DNA of 64,000 nt from Physcomitrium patens (taxonomy: Eukaryota > Streptophyta > Bryopsida > Funariales > Funariaceae), in contig NC_037270.1 in NCBI RefSeq assembly GCF_000002425.4, positions 11,447,509 through 11,511,508 of the forward strand, given 5' to 3'. Shown one piece after another: positions 37,620 through 49,549 of the stretch; the first letter of the stretch is position 1, and each line of letters opens with the position of its first letter. Below the pieces are notes generated by a model. It was not told the DNA's origin, did no database searches, and worked only from the letters and a program-made list of their open reading frames with translations. The position numbers and the translations under genes were made by a program.

Positions 37620-38453
37620 TACAAAATTGTTGGAAATGTGTATTGAATTCCCACCAAAGTCACTAGAAACAAAGGAATTTCTACATTATGAGCCAATATA
37701 TCCCCCAATTAAAAAAGCAGCACCATGCAACACATCAACATCTCCAGCGGGCAGAGGTGGGCAGTGGGACAAGAGGTCCTGGTTGTTGCCGGGCAGCGGG
37801 CAGCGGGCAATAGGGCAGCAAGGTTGTTTGCGAGGGGCAGCCCTCATCCGCTGTCATAAATATAAGCGGATGACAAAGTATTCATCCAAATCTGAGACAA
37901 GAGGAGCGAGGAGTGGGACGTGGTCTGGATGGGGATGGACGTGATTCGATTCCCCGCGAAGCCCATTAGCAGATTGCGCCACGCTGGCTCATCCATCCGT
38001 AGTTTCATCCACACATACAGTGATCCACCCATCCATACGAGGAAGATGATGATCCATCTCTTCACTTCGCCTCGTTTGTGGTTTCCGTTCTCGGGAATTG
38101 GGAGACTGCCTACGTGGGTTCGGTGTTGGATTTGGTGCGGATGGATTGATCGGGGCGCCCTCGTGTGAGGTCCAGTTTGGGTCGATTTCTGAGTCCGGGG
38201 TCGTTGCTCCCGGGCCTACATTGCTTGACTCGAATCCAGGGACATGTTTGCTCTAGATTAGAATTGTTCCTGCTCTTGGCATTCTTTGCGATTTCGGAAA
38301 TTCTCCTGCAATTCTGGGACCCTGGAAGCTGCAGATTGGCAATCCTCCCTTTGATGTTATCGTTTGCTGAGTTTGTGCATCGCATTGTGGAATTAGAGCT
38401 CGGCATTTGGTAGCGTGAATCCGGGAAGGAGTGTTGGAGAAGGTGCGTGAGAA
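37620..38453 (+). promoter_or_regulatory. GC-richer leader and promoter region of glycerate kinase
   Basis: Base composition shifts sharply from the AT-rich spacer to mixed or GC-rich sequence ahead of the glycerate kinase ATG. It includes short GGGCAG-type repeats at about 37741-37825. It probably contains promoter and 5' UTR. No TATA box or transcription start can be fixed, and frames here start without good ATGs. Confidence 0.4.
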
Positions 38454-38761
38454 ATGGAGGCCGCTGTCATGCTGGGGTCGAGTGCGGTGTCCATGGCGAC
38501 ACCGTTAGCCTCTTCAAAGGTGCCAATTCTTGGGGCGATTGGAAGGAGGCGGGTTGGGCTTGAGAGCTCCATGACGGGGACAATGGTGGTCATCCCGCAG
38601 CGCAGGAGGGATGTAATGAGGATGTGCATGGGGGAGGTGGGATTAGCTGGGGAGGTTGTGAAGGTGAAAGCTGAGAGTGAAGCTGCCAAGCCGCCTGTAT
38701 TTCCTTTGCTGGATTTGTTCGAATTTATTTGCAGGTGAGGCTCAGATTTCTATTCTAAATC

Positions 38762-38794
<33 letters not shown>

Positions 38795-41700
38795 AGTTCG
38801 TTCTTTGTTTTCTGTCCAGTTTTTGCAATTTCCCTGGAGGATTGAATGCCGTCAGCACGACTAGGAGAGCTAAAGAATCCAATTCTCTTTGTTATTGTAA
38901 AGTTGATTTTGATGTTAGTTTACGAGACACTCTTGTGAGCGACAGTGAGTGACCGATCATGTTACGGTAGCAGGATAGCACAGATGGTGACGTGTTTAGA
39001 GAATATATCAAGCATGAGAATTTAAGAAACTATTGGGAAGGGTTCCTATTTAAGAATGAATGGATTTGAGAGAGTACAATTTGTATGCGGATATGCACTG
39101 AAACCACGCAAATACTGCTTAAAAATTGAAACATGCGAGATGGGAGCAGTCACCAGTGTGGAATTCAATACTCGGATGCATGATTTTGACTTGCTTGCTA
39201 GAAGAGTAAATGATACTTTAATTTTGAATGCGATGAGATGAAGAGACCTTACTGCATTATCACGTTGTCAGTTGTTACACCGCTTTTCTTTACGTTCTTC
39301 CAAGATGTGGCAGAATGGCAGTGAAAAGGAATTCCTATGAACTGTAAAATGGCAATTTAGGCCAGCCAGGTGGATGGCATTTCAACTAAGGAAACTTCTC
39401 ATGATCTGTGTAGAAGGAAAAGATGCAATTGATTTTAGTGGCATCGAGCCATATTATTCCTCGCTCATGCTCTTCTTTCCATTGGCTTGCTCATGTGCAG
39501 TGGGCCTTTACTGGAGAAGACAAGGTTCACCAAAGAAAAGGTCGCAGAGCGGATTGACGAGTGGCTAGCGCTAGGAGTCAAGCTTTCACGCCAACTGCGG
39601 TTTGATGAATTTAATCTTTCTCACTCAGAGAAAGTTCGTATCTATCATTACTATGTGCCCGTGTTTTTATGGTGCAAAGACGAATTGGAAATTCATACTA
39701 ACAAGTTCAAATCAGGCGAAGAAGTGCCTCCTTTGGTGGTAATTATCATTTCCTCATGTCCTTCTATATTCGAAGTAGTATGCTCGAGTACGACATCTGC
39801 CGTTATCTGAATTGGATTAGAGATAAATAGTGTTCAAACATGAACACTGCATTGCGGGAAGTTGATCTTTGAAATGATTATGACTATGTTAACTGGATGT
39901 AGCCAAGGATTGCAAGATGATATGGGCTTTGGCACGACTTACAAGATAGATGTGATAGTTAAGCGATGTCTGATTACTTGTGTACCCTCTGGCCTATCTA
40001 CAGATCGGCATCAGTGCTCCGCAGGGTTGCGGGAAAACAACGATTGTCTATTCCCTAGAGTATCTGTTCAACTCTTGTGGCAGGTAGTTTATATTCCTAT
40101 TCGTGAATTGTTTATGTACGGACTTTGAGTTTGTCTGAGATTGTACTGTGGGGTATTTGGGTTTATGATTGAGAGGTGTTTGCATATTGTGGTGGGTCTA
40201 ACAGTCGAGCTGCCTCTATTTCAATAGATGACTTCTACCTTACAGCAGCTGAACAGGTATGATTTGGAGTTGCCTCTTGCACACTTATTGCCATGGATGC
40301 TGCTTGCTTTATTTGAACCTGGCTTAGCAGAACAATATGTGGATCCTTTGAGGAGTAATTCACATGAATCGAAAGCAAATCCAAAGAAGGGATCTGTTAT
40401 TACCTCATTATCGTGCAGAGAGTGGCAGCCACATCACAACTTACATTGTTTATGATACTTTCTTTGTATCCTGTTGATGTTGCAGAAAAAGCTCTCTGAG
40501 AGCAATCCCGGAAACAGACTTCTGGAGGTAACTTTCCTTAACTGATTATCAGGTTTTGGTTGCAACATAATGCAAACATCGTATGATTATTCTTTTTACC
40601 TTATTATTTTTCCACTTTGATGCTCGGTTAAATTCTCACCTGAATATGTCCCCACAATGCATTCTTTTTTAATGAAAACGTTGTACGTGCGCAACCAGTT
40701 GCGGGGTAATGCGGGAAGTCATGATTTGAAGCTTGGAACTGAGACATTAGAGGCTTTGCGGTGCCTCACAACCAGTGGTTCGCCTCCACCTGCCTGGTTC
40801 AAGCCCTAGCTCTCCCTTAGTAGCATATGCGTCGGAGCCACCCAGCCTGATCCAGAGGCCCATCTTTTGCTCTTCCGTCTGCAAGCCATGTTTTGGTGAC
40901 TTATGAGTCGAAACCAATGGCTGCTTCTGCAAATCGTGCACCCCCATGCAAAAGATATAAAAAGAGCTAGCATATAGCGTCGTGGCTGATTTTAATATAT
41001 TTGAAAACATGTATTCTGCGTACTCACATACGCGTATAAGTGCTTATCACTTGGGGATTCTCACATAGTATTTTCTCTATTGTTTTGCAGGTAAGGAATT
41101 CAACCTCCCACGATATGACAAGGTAATGGATCGTCTCTGTTTTCCTCTGGTTAACTTCCCAGGAAACTACGGTACACCAATTTGTTCACTGTTGAGTGTA
41201 CAGGAGACTCTCTTGTTCCCTATTCCCAAGACTTGGTAGGATTGGAGCGTGAATGATTAATATGTCAGAGCTTGTGAATGCTGATGTGCTCATTCTATAA
41301 TCAATTGTTGTTATTTATGAAAGTAGATGGAATTAACTCTAACAATGCTTCCCGACTGTTGCAGTCTGCATTTTCGGGTTCAGGCGACCGAGCAGATCCA
41401 TCAAAATGGGAAAAGATTGAGGGTCCAGTGAAGGTAGTGCTTTCCTTCTGTGTTTTAGACTAGCCCGTGATTTTCTGTCCAGATTGCTCCAACCTCTTTG
41501 CATCTTATCTCTCTAGAATAATAGTTTTCCTGAACTATGCGGAGCGTGTGTAGCAATGCCTTGCAATTCTATTGTCAGCCTGCCAGATGGTGTGGTCTAC
41601 CTAATGAAGTTAATTTTTAAATTTTATATGACCCTATGTAGCATTCCATGTGAGTGATTTATTTTATATCACTCTTGAGGATTTCAAGCATTTACCCCAC

Positions 41701-42808
41701 GTAGTTCTTCACATGATATCGTTTAGTGTAATCTTCGGGCCTAGTTTTCTCAGATTTGCACTTCCTGAATTAAAGACTCCATGTGTCTTTGTTGCTTCAT
41801 TAACCTATGCATTATGTATCTTAGGGGTTCCTTACATAGTTTGCGGATGGCCTGAACAGGTAGTGCTGTTTGAAGGTTGGATGTTGGGGTTTGAACCTCA
41901 GAACGAAGCTGAAGTTACTTCCGTTGACCCACAGGTATGCCAGTGGGTCGTCCCGTCTACACTTTTAAAGCTGTGTTGAAAGGCTTTTGGTATTGTAGAA
42001 TTTATCTCATATTTGTGTGTTCTGATTTGCATGTGTTTTTGCAGCTTGCACCTATCAACAAAAATTTGGAAGCATACTATGATGCTTGGCACAAATATAT
42101 TGACTCTTGGATCGTTATTCAAGTCGATGACCCTACCTGGGTATTCCGCTGGCGTTTACAGGTAAGAACTCTAAAGTATGGCAGTTTGGCTACGTGATGC
42201 TTTTGTGAATGGGTTGGGCAAGTCAAAGACACGTCTCGTCGTACTTATCTTTGCGAAGTCTACTGAATGTAGCTGGAGTTCAGATGTACAATATTGAATT
42301 CCAATCAAGTAGCAGTTAATACTCTGGCCTCGAGATGTGACTCAAATGTGGATGTTGGCCAGGCGGAGATCGCAATGAGAATGGATGGAAAGCCAGGAAT
42401 GACAGACGAGCAGGTTATCTCCAAATCCTCTTCTTTTATAACTAATTCCACGAAGCCTGATAGACATTTTTTCATTGCTCCTATTCCAAATTCCGAGTAG
42501 CTCAGATGAATCAAAGGGTCGATATTTGACAATTAAACAACATCAAATGTTATCGTTTCTGTAGCAACTCGCAGGGCATTCAACCCTAGATACTTTCTCC
42601 CCACAGATTCTTGTAATGTCCTTTCTGTTGATTTGTATCTCATGCAGTACTTCTGCGTTGTGTGACTCAGGTGGCTGATTTTGTCTCAAGATACGTGCCT
42701 GCGTACAAAGCCTACTTACCAGCTCTATATGAGCACGGACCCAAGGGTTCGGAAGGGGAGCATTTGTTGATGCTCCACATTGACGAGAACCGCAACCCCA
42801 TTGGTTGA
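38454..42808 (+). CDS. GLYK: D-glycerate 3-kinase, chloroplast (photorespiration)
   Basis: Twelve exons: 38454-38734, 39501-39738, 40004-40083, 40205-40256, 40486-40527, 40699-40774, 41091-41122, 41365-41433, 41860-41934, 42045-42161, 42363-42413 and 42671-42808. They give 416 residues with phases closing exactly. The first exon has a Ser/Thr/Arg-rich chloroplast transit peptide. The core has a P-loop APQGCGKTT (about 178-186), SIDDFYLT, RGNAGSHDLKLG-x-ETLEAL, RYDKSAFSGSGDRA, VVLFEGWMLGF, and the C-terminal VADFVSRY-x-PAYKAYLP block. This is the plant GLYK family, which phosphorylates glycerate to 3-phosphoglycerate as the last step of the photorespiratory cycle in the stroma. Arabidopsis GLYK is about 456 residues, the difference mostly in the transit region. 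All key motifs are intact. Confidence 0.96.
38764..38793. repeat. Poly-T tract (30 nt) in intron 1 of GLYK
   Basis: Thirty consecutive T residues begin about 30 nt after the first donor of GLYK. As sense-strand T it is not a retroposon tail of this gene. It is a mononucleotide repeat and a likely spot for sequencing or assembly length error. Confidence 0.9.
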
Positions 42809-44093
42809 TGCATCTCTAAGCCCTGATCCTGTATTCTGTATGAGTATTCTAGAGGTCGAATCGTTTGCAAACAGGGCTTCAGTTGGAAGACTTATTTCAG
42901 CTTATTTTAATCGAAAGCAAGTCTGATCATTTCAGTCTGTTTTGGCTTCCATCAGGGATGCTCAATGCCAATTTCATTGTGAATGCTTCTCTTCCACAAT
43001 GCATTTGATCAAAGAATTATATTCTTACTGAAGGTTATTATCGTCTGACTGAACTTAATGTGCTGGACTCGTGTCAAATAGAGGTGGACATCCTCAGTCT
43101 TTGGAAGTTGTTCGAAGATGTCACTCTTCCTCCATTATAGTGAATCATGGTATTGAATCATTGTTCACCTGCTGATTTAGCCAGAGTACTATAGGTATGT
43201 GTTATTCTCCGTGTGGAAAATCACTTTACAAAAATTGTTAACTCATAGATTGTAAACTGTGTTTCAATAGTCGCCTTCAGTATTTGAACTTTCTTTTTCA
43301 GAAGTATTTTGGAGGGTATTATTTAGAAGAATGTTTGTGTTCTTCCAAAGCATTATTCATATCAGCCTCTAGTCACGGTCAAGGATTGCAAATTTCTAAT
43401 TACTGACTGAACTTTAAAGCGTCTTTAGCTTTTATTACTCTAAGAATCAAACATGGTAACTCTGGGAGACCGTTGTTGATTGTGAATGCTTCGAGTTTTT
43501 ATTTTTAGTCTTCCTTTCAACCCAACATTGCCTGATTCACTCCAAACACATGACCTAAATTCTGAATTTGGAGTTCATTCCCAACCTATGAATGTTTAAT
43601 TTTTGAGCAAAATGTATTTTGCAAAATTCACTATTCGTGGAATTTTTTTCAAAAGGTTATTTTTGATACTTGTTCATATTCACCTGCTACTGCAGTATTT
43701 CATGAACGTGAGAAATTACTGAAATGATTCATATTTTATGTTCAGATGTGATTGCAATTTGTTATAACAATTTTAAGTTAATCAAAATCTATTTGCAGCT
43801 TTTAGCAAGCTTCCTTTCCTGATTCATGTTTTGAAATATGTCCATGTGTTGACCAATTCATAAATCCGTGATGAACACATGAGTGAAGAACCGACACTGC
43901 CTTGAATAAAAAAAACAATAAAATTGGAGCAGAGTAATATACATTTTCAAGTGGATTACAAGGCACACCAAGCAGCATTGGCAAGTGACTTACCTTATCA
44001 AGAGGGCTTGTGCTTACAGGAACACTTTGGCAGTGGGCTCGTTCTAGATTCTTGAAGATTAAGTTCAAATCTTTTAATGACTTCTATGACTTT
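42809..44093. other. Spacer between convergent genes
   Basis: Expected to hold the GLYK 3' UTR and the 3' end of the minus-strand gene at 44094-45194. A strong minus-strand donor (GTAAGT) occurs at 43996, so that transcript may extend and splice here, but I see no supported coding continuation. Confidence 0.5.
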
Positions 44094-45194
44094 CTATGGA
44101 CTAGAAAACAAATATGCGTCGACTTGGTGTATTACAGCTTGCATATTGCCCATCCTGTCTTTGATGTCGATAAATCTCTCCGCCATTGAAAGTGTTTGTT
44201 CCACCTTACGAAGTGGAGATATCACTTCGTCAGAGGTCGACTGTTGCTTACTTGATAAAAGCGTTAAATGAACAGTTCTCAATATATCAACAGTGAACTG
44301 GGTCACATGAGGTCGGCACACCTTGCTCGAAGATGTAGAACCTGCAGCCAACGGGTATCTAGGAATTGGGCAGCAAAGGGGAAATGCACAAGGATTGCGC
44401 TAATGTGCTTTAAGATTGTGTAAGCAATGGATCTCCAGAATTTGAGTGCAGCTCCGCATGAGTTCTGTTTCGCCAATGTTTAATGACGATCGTCCAGATT
44501 CATCACCCACCTGCCCACATTCTGAGCACGTCCTCTCGTGCCGAAGAGTAGGGACCTCCTCTACCCCAGTCAAGTCCCTAATCATATGATTCCCGGGGTC
44601 AAGAATATCAATTTTACCCAGAGTATCAACCTTTCGCATTGTAGTGATTGGCACCTTCAATGATTCTTTCATATTGACTTGTGGATATAAGTCAAATTAC
44701 TTGTGAGGTTGTTGTTCCAAACCATCTGAAATTGCTGCTACTGAGATTGGAGCTTCTCTGCTTTCATGACGCTGTGAATTCTCCGCACTCGATAGTGCCC
44801 TTCCGACCAAAGTAGAATTCGAGACTTCATGCTCAGCGACAGTGCGAGAGGCTACTAGTGGTCCATCCGAAGGATTCAAGGTCTTCTCACCTGCAGCCGT
44901 AGACCTCATTTCCCCAATGTCAGCCTCATTCATGGTTAGTCTTGAATCATTTTAACAACTTGATTTAGAAGGAGTACGGTGACTTCTCTGCACATGAGGC
45001 TTACCGGTAAACCCCAAACCGACTACCGCATTACCTGCCGATTCTCTTAAGTTTGCAGGGTCATGCTCACAAGCTGAACATGTACTTGCAGTTCGACCAG
45101 TGGAGACGACAGCCGCAGACACTCCATTGCCTGGAACTACTGGATCTACTTGAACTTGAAGAAGAGATGGATGCTTAAGTCCGCTCAAATTCAT
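44094..45194 (-). CDS. Unrecognised protein, four-exon model
   Basis: I do not recognise this protein. One minus-strand frame stays open across the region except for three stops. Each stop is removed by an intron with acceptable consensus and matching phase. The exons are 45194-45005, 44890-44701, 44577-44507 and 44341-44094, giving 232 residues. The N-terminal part is Ser/Gly/Val-rich with a C-x-x-C-like SACEHD; the middle has TCSECGQ. The last exon is clearly protein-like and predicted helical (TQFTVDILRTVHLTLLSS, then KVEQTLSMAERFIDIKDRMG). Intron lengths are 114, 123 and 165 nt, all multiples of three. The reading frame may extend upstream through an acceptor near 45240 to further exons, since the sequence before the ATG is also open. 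A pseudogene with three stops is the alternative reading. It lies convergent to GLYK and divergent to the SUVR3-like gene. Confidence 0.45.
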
Positions 45195-46560
45195 CTTTAC
45201 AGTATATACCCCTGTCGGACACGACGAAAGTCGACTGCATTACAGCAATTAATTAAAATGTCAATGAAACTTGAGAATATCACCTAACCTTCCGCATGAC
45301 ATTAAGTACTACGAAAAAGAGCTAGACTAGATTGGATGTACACGATCAAGACGACTACTGCACGACAACACGTATTTCCTGCTAAGTAACAAGTGTATGG
45401 CCTCGCATATATGTTCCATGAGTATGACCTAGAATCAACAAGATTGTTTGGCTTGCCAATTCAATAATCCGATCGTGCACATTTTTTCTGCACGAAACGC
45501 GAACACGTGATTTATACTGCATCTAACTTTACCTTATGTTTTAAGAGATTGCTCTTAAGGGAGATGCAAACCGCTAGACTGCACATTCTCTTGTAAAAGT
45601 GGCGTCGTAAATCGAAGGATGGATAAGAGTTAGCAGAACCACAAATAAATCAAGGAGAATAGACCAGTGAGCCTTACCAAATCTTGCATGTAATGTGAGA
45701 TTGTCAAAGGATGGCCTTCTTCAGCACATGCAAATATCTCTGGAACTGGAGAACCCTTGTCTCAAGCCTTGCACAAATCTCTTGAACGGTCAAACCTGGG
45801 ATCCTGTGCCTACTTCTTCATCCTTGCCCTTCATTTTATTAAATGAACTCAAGTAAAGTTTTTGAAGTATCATAGTCTTCGAAAATCCATGCCAATTCAG
45901 TTTTTAACATTTTTTTGTATTTTGTTTTCCTCTTTCTAAAGCATGTAAAAGTGCTTCTACTTACTGTACATTTTTTAAGTAGAGTTTTTCTATTTTATTT
46001 TAAATGGTATGATTTTTTGAAACAATTTCTTTGTAATTAGTTTTTCAACTACCTACTCCTTGAAAACAATTCAGTTGAAGGTGCTATACACATCTCCTTG
46101 CTCTAAGATTTTACATGCATGTGCTCAACTTAAACAACTTAAAGATATCTTTGAAAACAAATTCATCCAAAAAGTTAGAAATCACAAGTTAAAAATCACA
46201 GAAATTGTGCCTAGCACAAGTCTTACTAAGCTTTTTGTGCAACACCAAAGAACAACTTTTTCCTAGGCTTTGAATGTTATGATCTCTTACATGCAATGAC
46301 CTTAGCACCTAAAATTTGGTAGACTAACCCTAATTTAAGTTAGGATCAAGATCTTACTGTTGAAAGTGTTGAAAATGCAAAAAAGAAAAAAGATATGGAA
46401 AGTCATTTTGTTGAAAGGGGTGTTTTTTTTGGCAGTTTTGGAAGGCAAGTTAACACAACGAACTTCGGGGTTTTTCGACATTTATTTTGTAAATGCTTAT
46501 TTTACAGCACATTTATGGTCATTACAATGCTCAGATTGATAGAAGTTTGAGCTTGATATT
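45195..46560. other. Upstream region of the unrecognised gene, otherwise empty
   Basis: A strong minus-strand donor (GTAAGG, 45679-45684) suggests a leader or N-terminal exon just upstream at about 45685-45850. That exon includes open frames with helical-looking sequence (TVQEICARLETRVLQF). I could not join it in phase with the main exons. The rest is AT-rich with no gene visible. Confidence 0.35.
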
Positions 46561-46589
46561 CCAAATCAAGAACAATCGTTGTATGTCAA

Positions 46590-46895
46590 TACAAATGAAG
46601 AGAGAGAATCAACTGCTGCAATTGTTCCAATCGATGTCTTGATGAGAATCATGGATGATGTACAGCTTGAGCTCAAATAGGAAATGTCTGCATTCAGCTT
46701 CTGATAGCATTGAAATCTGGAGCAACAGAACTGGGGGAGAATTCGGAAGTTGTGAGGGATTCCAGTTCTGCACCGAGTGACAGTTACAGAGTTGAAACAG
46801 TTGAATCAATTGGTGCTATCTCTTCATTGTTCGAGAGATGCTCATGTTCTTCGACCCTTTCGGGGTGGAAATCGAGTAGGTTTTTCTGTTCGTAG
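46590..46895 (+). pseudogene. Possible remnant of a protein-coding gene
   Basis: Three adjacent plus-strand segments in different frames read like one continuous polar protein: a VPIDVLMRIMDDVQLEL segment, then KCLHSASDSIE, then a longer Ser/Glu-rich segment from about 46710 containing ENSEVVRDSSSAPSDSYRVE and ending at 46895. A stop and two apparent single-base shifts separate them. The product is unknown. It could be a decayed gene, a sequence with indel errors, or a chance open stretch in the SUVR3-like upstream region. Confidence 0.28.
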
Positions 46896-47109
46896 GGCTT
46901 CTGATCGTCGACTTCTTAACTAACTCCCTGTCAGTTGTAAACGATGTTGGGTCGTGATGAGTTGCCAATGTGTGAGGTTGCAGATGTGCGATTCGAAGAT
47001 AATGTTAATCTGAATGTAAATTCCGCTTGAGTTTGCGTGCAAGGCTGCAAGCAACGCACATATGGTTTGCACGGAAGAAATTAGCTGGATTTGTTAGTTT
47101 CGTATTGAG

Positions 47110-48775
47110 ATGAAGAGGAATATTTGTGGAGGCGATGGGATATCGCTAGGTAAAGAAGCAGGGACTAAGATTTTGGAGTTGGTGATGGCGTGGTTGCGAC
47201 CGCAGGAGCTTGCGAACCTTGCATGCGTGTCTCAATTCATGGCGACTGCTGTCCGGAACCTTACTCATCGCAGGATGGCGGACGCAGCTCAGGGACTGGA
47301 GCGGTGGCCTGTGCCGGTACGCAATGACCTTGATTCCCTCCGCTACCCGTGGTTCCAATATACCCCCTCTTGTTGCCGCAATGCATCGAGGTATGCGCAC
47401 CCTTGGGGTGTGGAATCCGATTCGTGTACAGAGCATGGTTCTGTAATGCGAAGGTGTCAGGAGGATCTGGGTATTTATCCTTTCTCCGGGGTTTTAAGCT
47501 CCGTGGGATGCAGGTGAGCATAGTCCTAGAATCATTTTAATACCGTCATAATTTAGGGTTTAGAGTTTAAGCACTCGTATTTCTTCTTATTTTATACTTG
47601 CCTGCACGCCCTCTTTTGATCAATCTTAATTAATTCGTGGATACTACAGATGGCAAATTTCGGGTTTTTGCAGTCTTTTCACATTCGATTATGTTGCAGA
47701 ATTGTATTTATACTTCTGTTGATTGACCAGTGGAGAATATTGTATCAGGTAGTTGTGATGCTAACTATTACTCTTGATAATACAGGTGTGCTGACCGTTG
47801 CGTTCTTGCACAGCAGAATCATGGCGATGGTAAACATGTCATATCTGACGATACGAATTCTACGTGTGCCTGCGGGTTCACAAGCGACGGAGTGAACGCA
47901 TACACGCACGAGTCCAAGATGCAGTTAGTGGACAAACGTAGCAATGGGACAGATGCGTCTAAAAATAGGATTGACTCAAAGTCCATCTTTTCTAATGAGG
48001 TTTCATTGAAGGCCAATGATGCCTCAGAAAATATGACTTTCTGGACTGAGTGGAAGTCCCTCGAACTTTCTGATGACGACAGTGGTGTGAATGAAGAACC
48101 GCCACTTGTTTTGGAGTGTGGAGGAGCATGTATCTGCAGTGCAGATTGTTGCCATCGAGTTACACAGCAAGGTCTCTCTGCCCGCGTCGTTGTCACTCGT
48201 CAACGTTTTACGGGTTGGGGTTTACACGCTGCACAGCACATCAGCAAAGGCTCATTCGTCTGTGAATACGCAGGTGGGCATGAGATCATCTCTTAATTTA
48301 ATGAATTTTGTTATCATATATTTAACAGGGGGATCATTAAAGAAATGCAAAAAGAACTATATATTTACTACTGAAATTCTTTTGCACAGGTGAACTGCTA
48401 ACAACTGTGCAATCTCGAGAGCGTCAGAGCTTATATGATGCCGGAAATACCTCATGTGGTTCTGCGTTATTGGTTGTGCGAGAGTACATGCCCTCAGGAG
48501 AGGCGTGTGTTCGGATCAACGTAGATGCTACTAAAGTAGGAAATGTGGCTCGTTTTATCAATCACGCTTGTGACGGGGGCAATTTGTTGCCCTGCTTAGT
48601 GAGAGCATCTGGTTCAGTAATCCCCAGATTAGCGTTATTTGCCAGGCAAGATATTCACGATGGAGAAGAGTTGAGATACAGCTATGGCAGTTGCGGCGGA
48701 GTAGCTGGGAAAGTGTTACCATGCTACTGCGGAACTCCTGCTTGTTTTGGCACACTTCCATCTGAGAGCACATAG
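47110..48775 (+). CDS. SUVR3: SUVR3-like histone-lysine N-methyltransferase (SET domain)
   Basis: Three exons, 47110-47390, 47786-48273 and 48390-48775, give 384 residues with exact phases. Residues 1-94 form the leucine-rich, F-box-like N-terminus typical of SUVR3 (LELVMAWLRPQELANLACVS), then DSLRYPWFQYTP. A Cys-rich pre-SET stretch follows (CACGF and CGGACICSADCCHRVTQ). The SET core has RFTGWGLHAAQHISKGSFVCEYAG, the AdoMet-binding NVARFINHACDGGNL (about 308-322), ELRYSYG and a post-SET CYCGTPACFG. Plant SUVR3 belongs to the Su(var)3-9-related group and lacks the YDG/SRA domain; it is expected to methylate histone H3 in the nucleus. Arabidopsis SUVR3 is about 340-355 residues. The usual NHSC is NHAC here, a mild change at a variable site. 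Confidence 0.92.
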
Positions 48776-49549
48776 TTCTTGAGCAATATACTATGGTTGC
48801 TTGTGCTGTGCACTAATCTCATAATCGCTATTCATACTCCAATTCTTTCCGTTCTTCTCACGGCGTCTTTGTCTACGAAGTCAAAGCCGGACGCAAGTTG
48901 ATTGACATCAGCCTAAGAACATTATGTCCCATCTTCTCGCTGTCCTGTTGAAATTCCAGGTTTTGCTTTGATGTTCTGTTCTTTCATTTAGAGGTACGTG
49001 TATGTCCGAGCATTGATGGTATCTAATTCACTTTTGTTACAACATTGCGTGGCTAATTGGGCAAAGTTCAGTATGAATTTCCAATAAGTAAAAAATCTGT
49101 GCAAAATTACAAAATTAGAGTCGGTTCTCGGGGCTCAAACCCACTGTAACGAAATAGAGACGAGTTAACATGACATTTGAAAATTTCTTTGTACAAACGA
49201 AAACGCCCTACACTTGCCATGAAAATGACTACAGAGTGGTCTACATATCAAGCAAAATTGATCTCTAACAGACGCCATCAAAAACACAGGGTTGGAGTAT
49301 TCAAGAACGACACTAGGTGTTGATAGTATGCATTTGCATTCATCTAAAATAAAAATATTTACACTTGCAGTATGAGTAACTACATTTGCACTTCAGTGCT
49401 GATGTTCCTAGCACTAGAACTCAATCACTCCGAGTCCCTACAGAGTTTCTCTGCGAGGGGGTGATGAAAGAATTCACTAGCGTTACAATAAATGCTCATC
49501 AATGATCTCTTCATTGTAGATGCTACATGAGCGCCCAGCTAGCTCTGAA
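48776..49549. other. Spacer between convergent genes
   Basis: Lies between the stops of the SUVR3-like and BODYGUARD-like genes and should hold both 3' UTRs. I see no additional gene. Confidence 0.6.

Larger units (their letters stand above)
34430..37620. other. AT-rich intergenic spacer between divergent genes
   Basis: AT-rich sequence between SMC4 (minus) and glycerate kinase (plus). It contains long (TA)n runs near 34805-34900 and 35585-35617 and poly-T/CT tracts near 37379-37415. Frames are short. No gene or recognisable transposon domain is seen. Confidence 0.6.

Noticed and set aside
38764-38793. Poly-T as a processed retroposon tail
   Set aside because: No adjacent intronless gene copy or target-site duplication; it lies just inside GLYK intron 1.
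44094-45194. Reading the region as a pseudogene with three in-frame stops
   Set aside because: Each stop can be removed by an intron with usable donor and acceptor and matching phase, which would be a large coincidence in a decayed gene. It remains the alternative.
49461-49548. GTGATGA...CTGA pair near the end of the BODYGUARD-like gene
   Set aside because: No complementary flanks, and the D box lies at the edge of the coding region.
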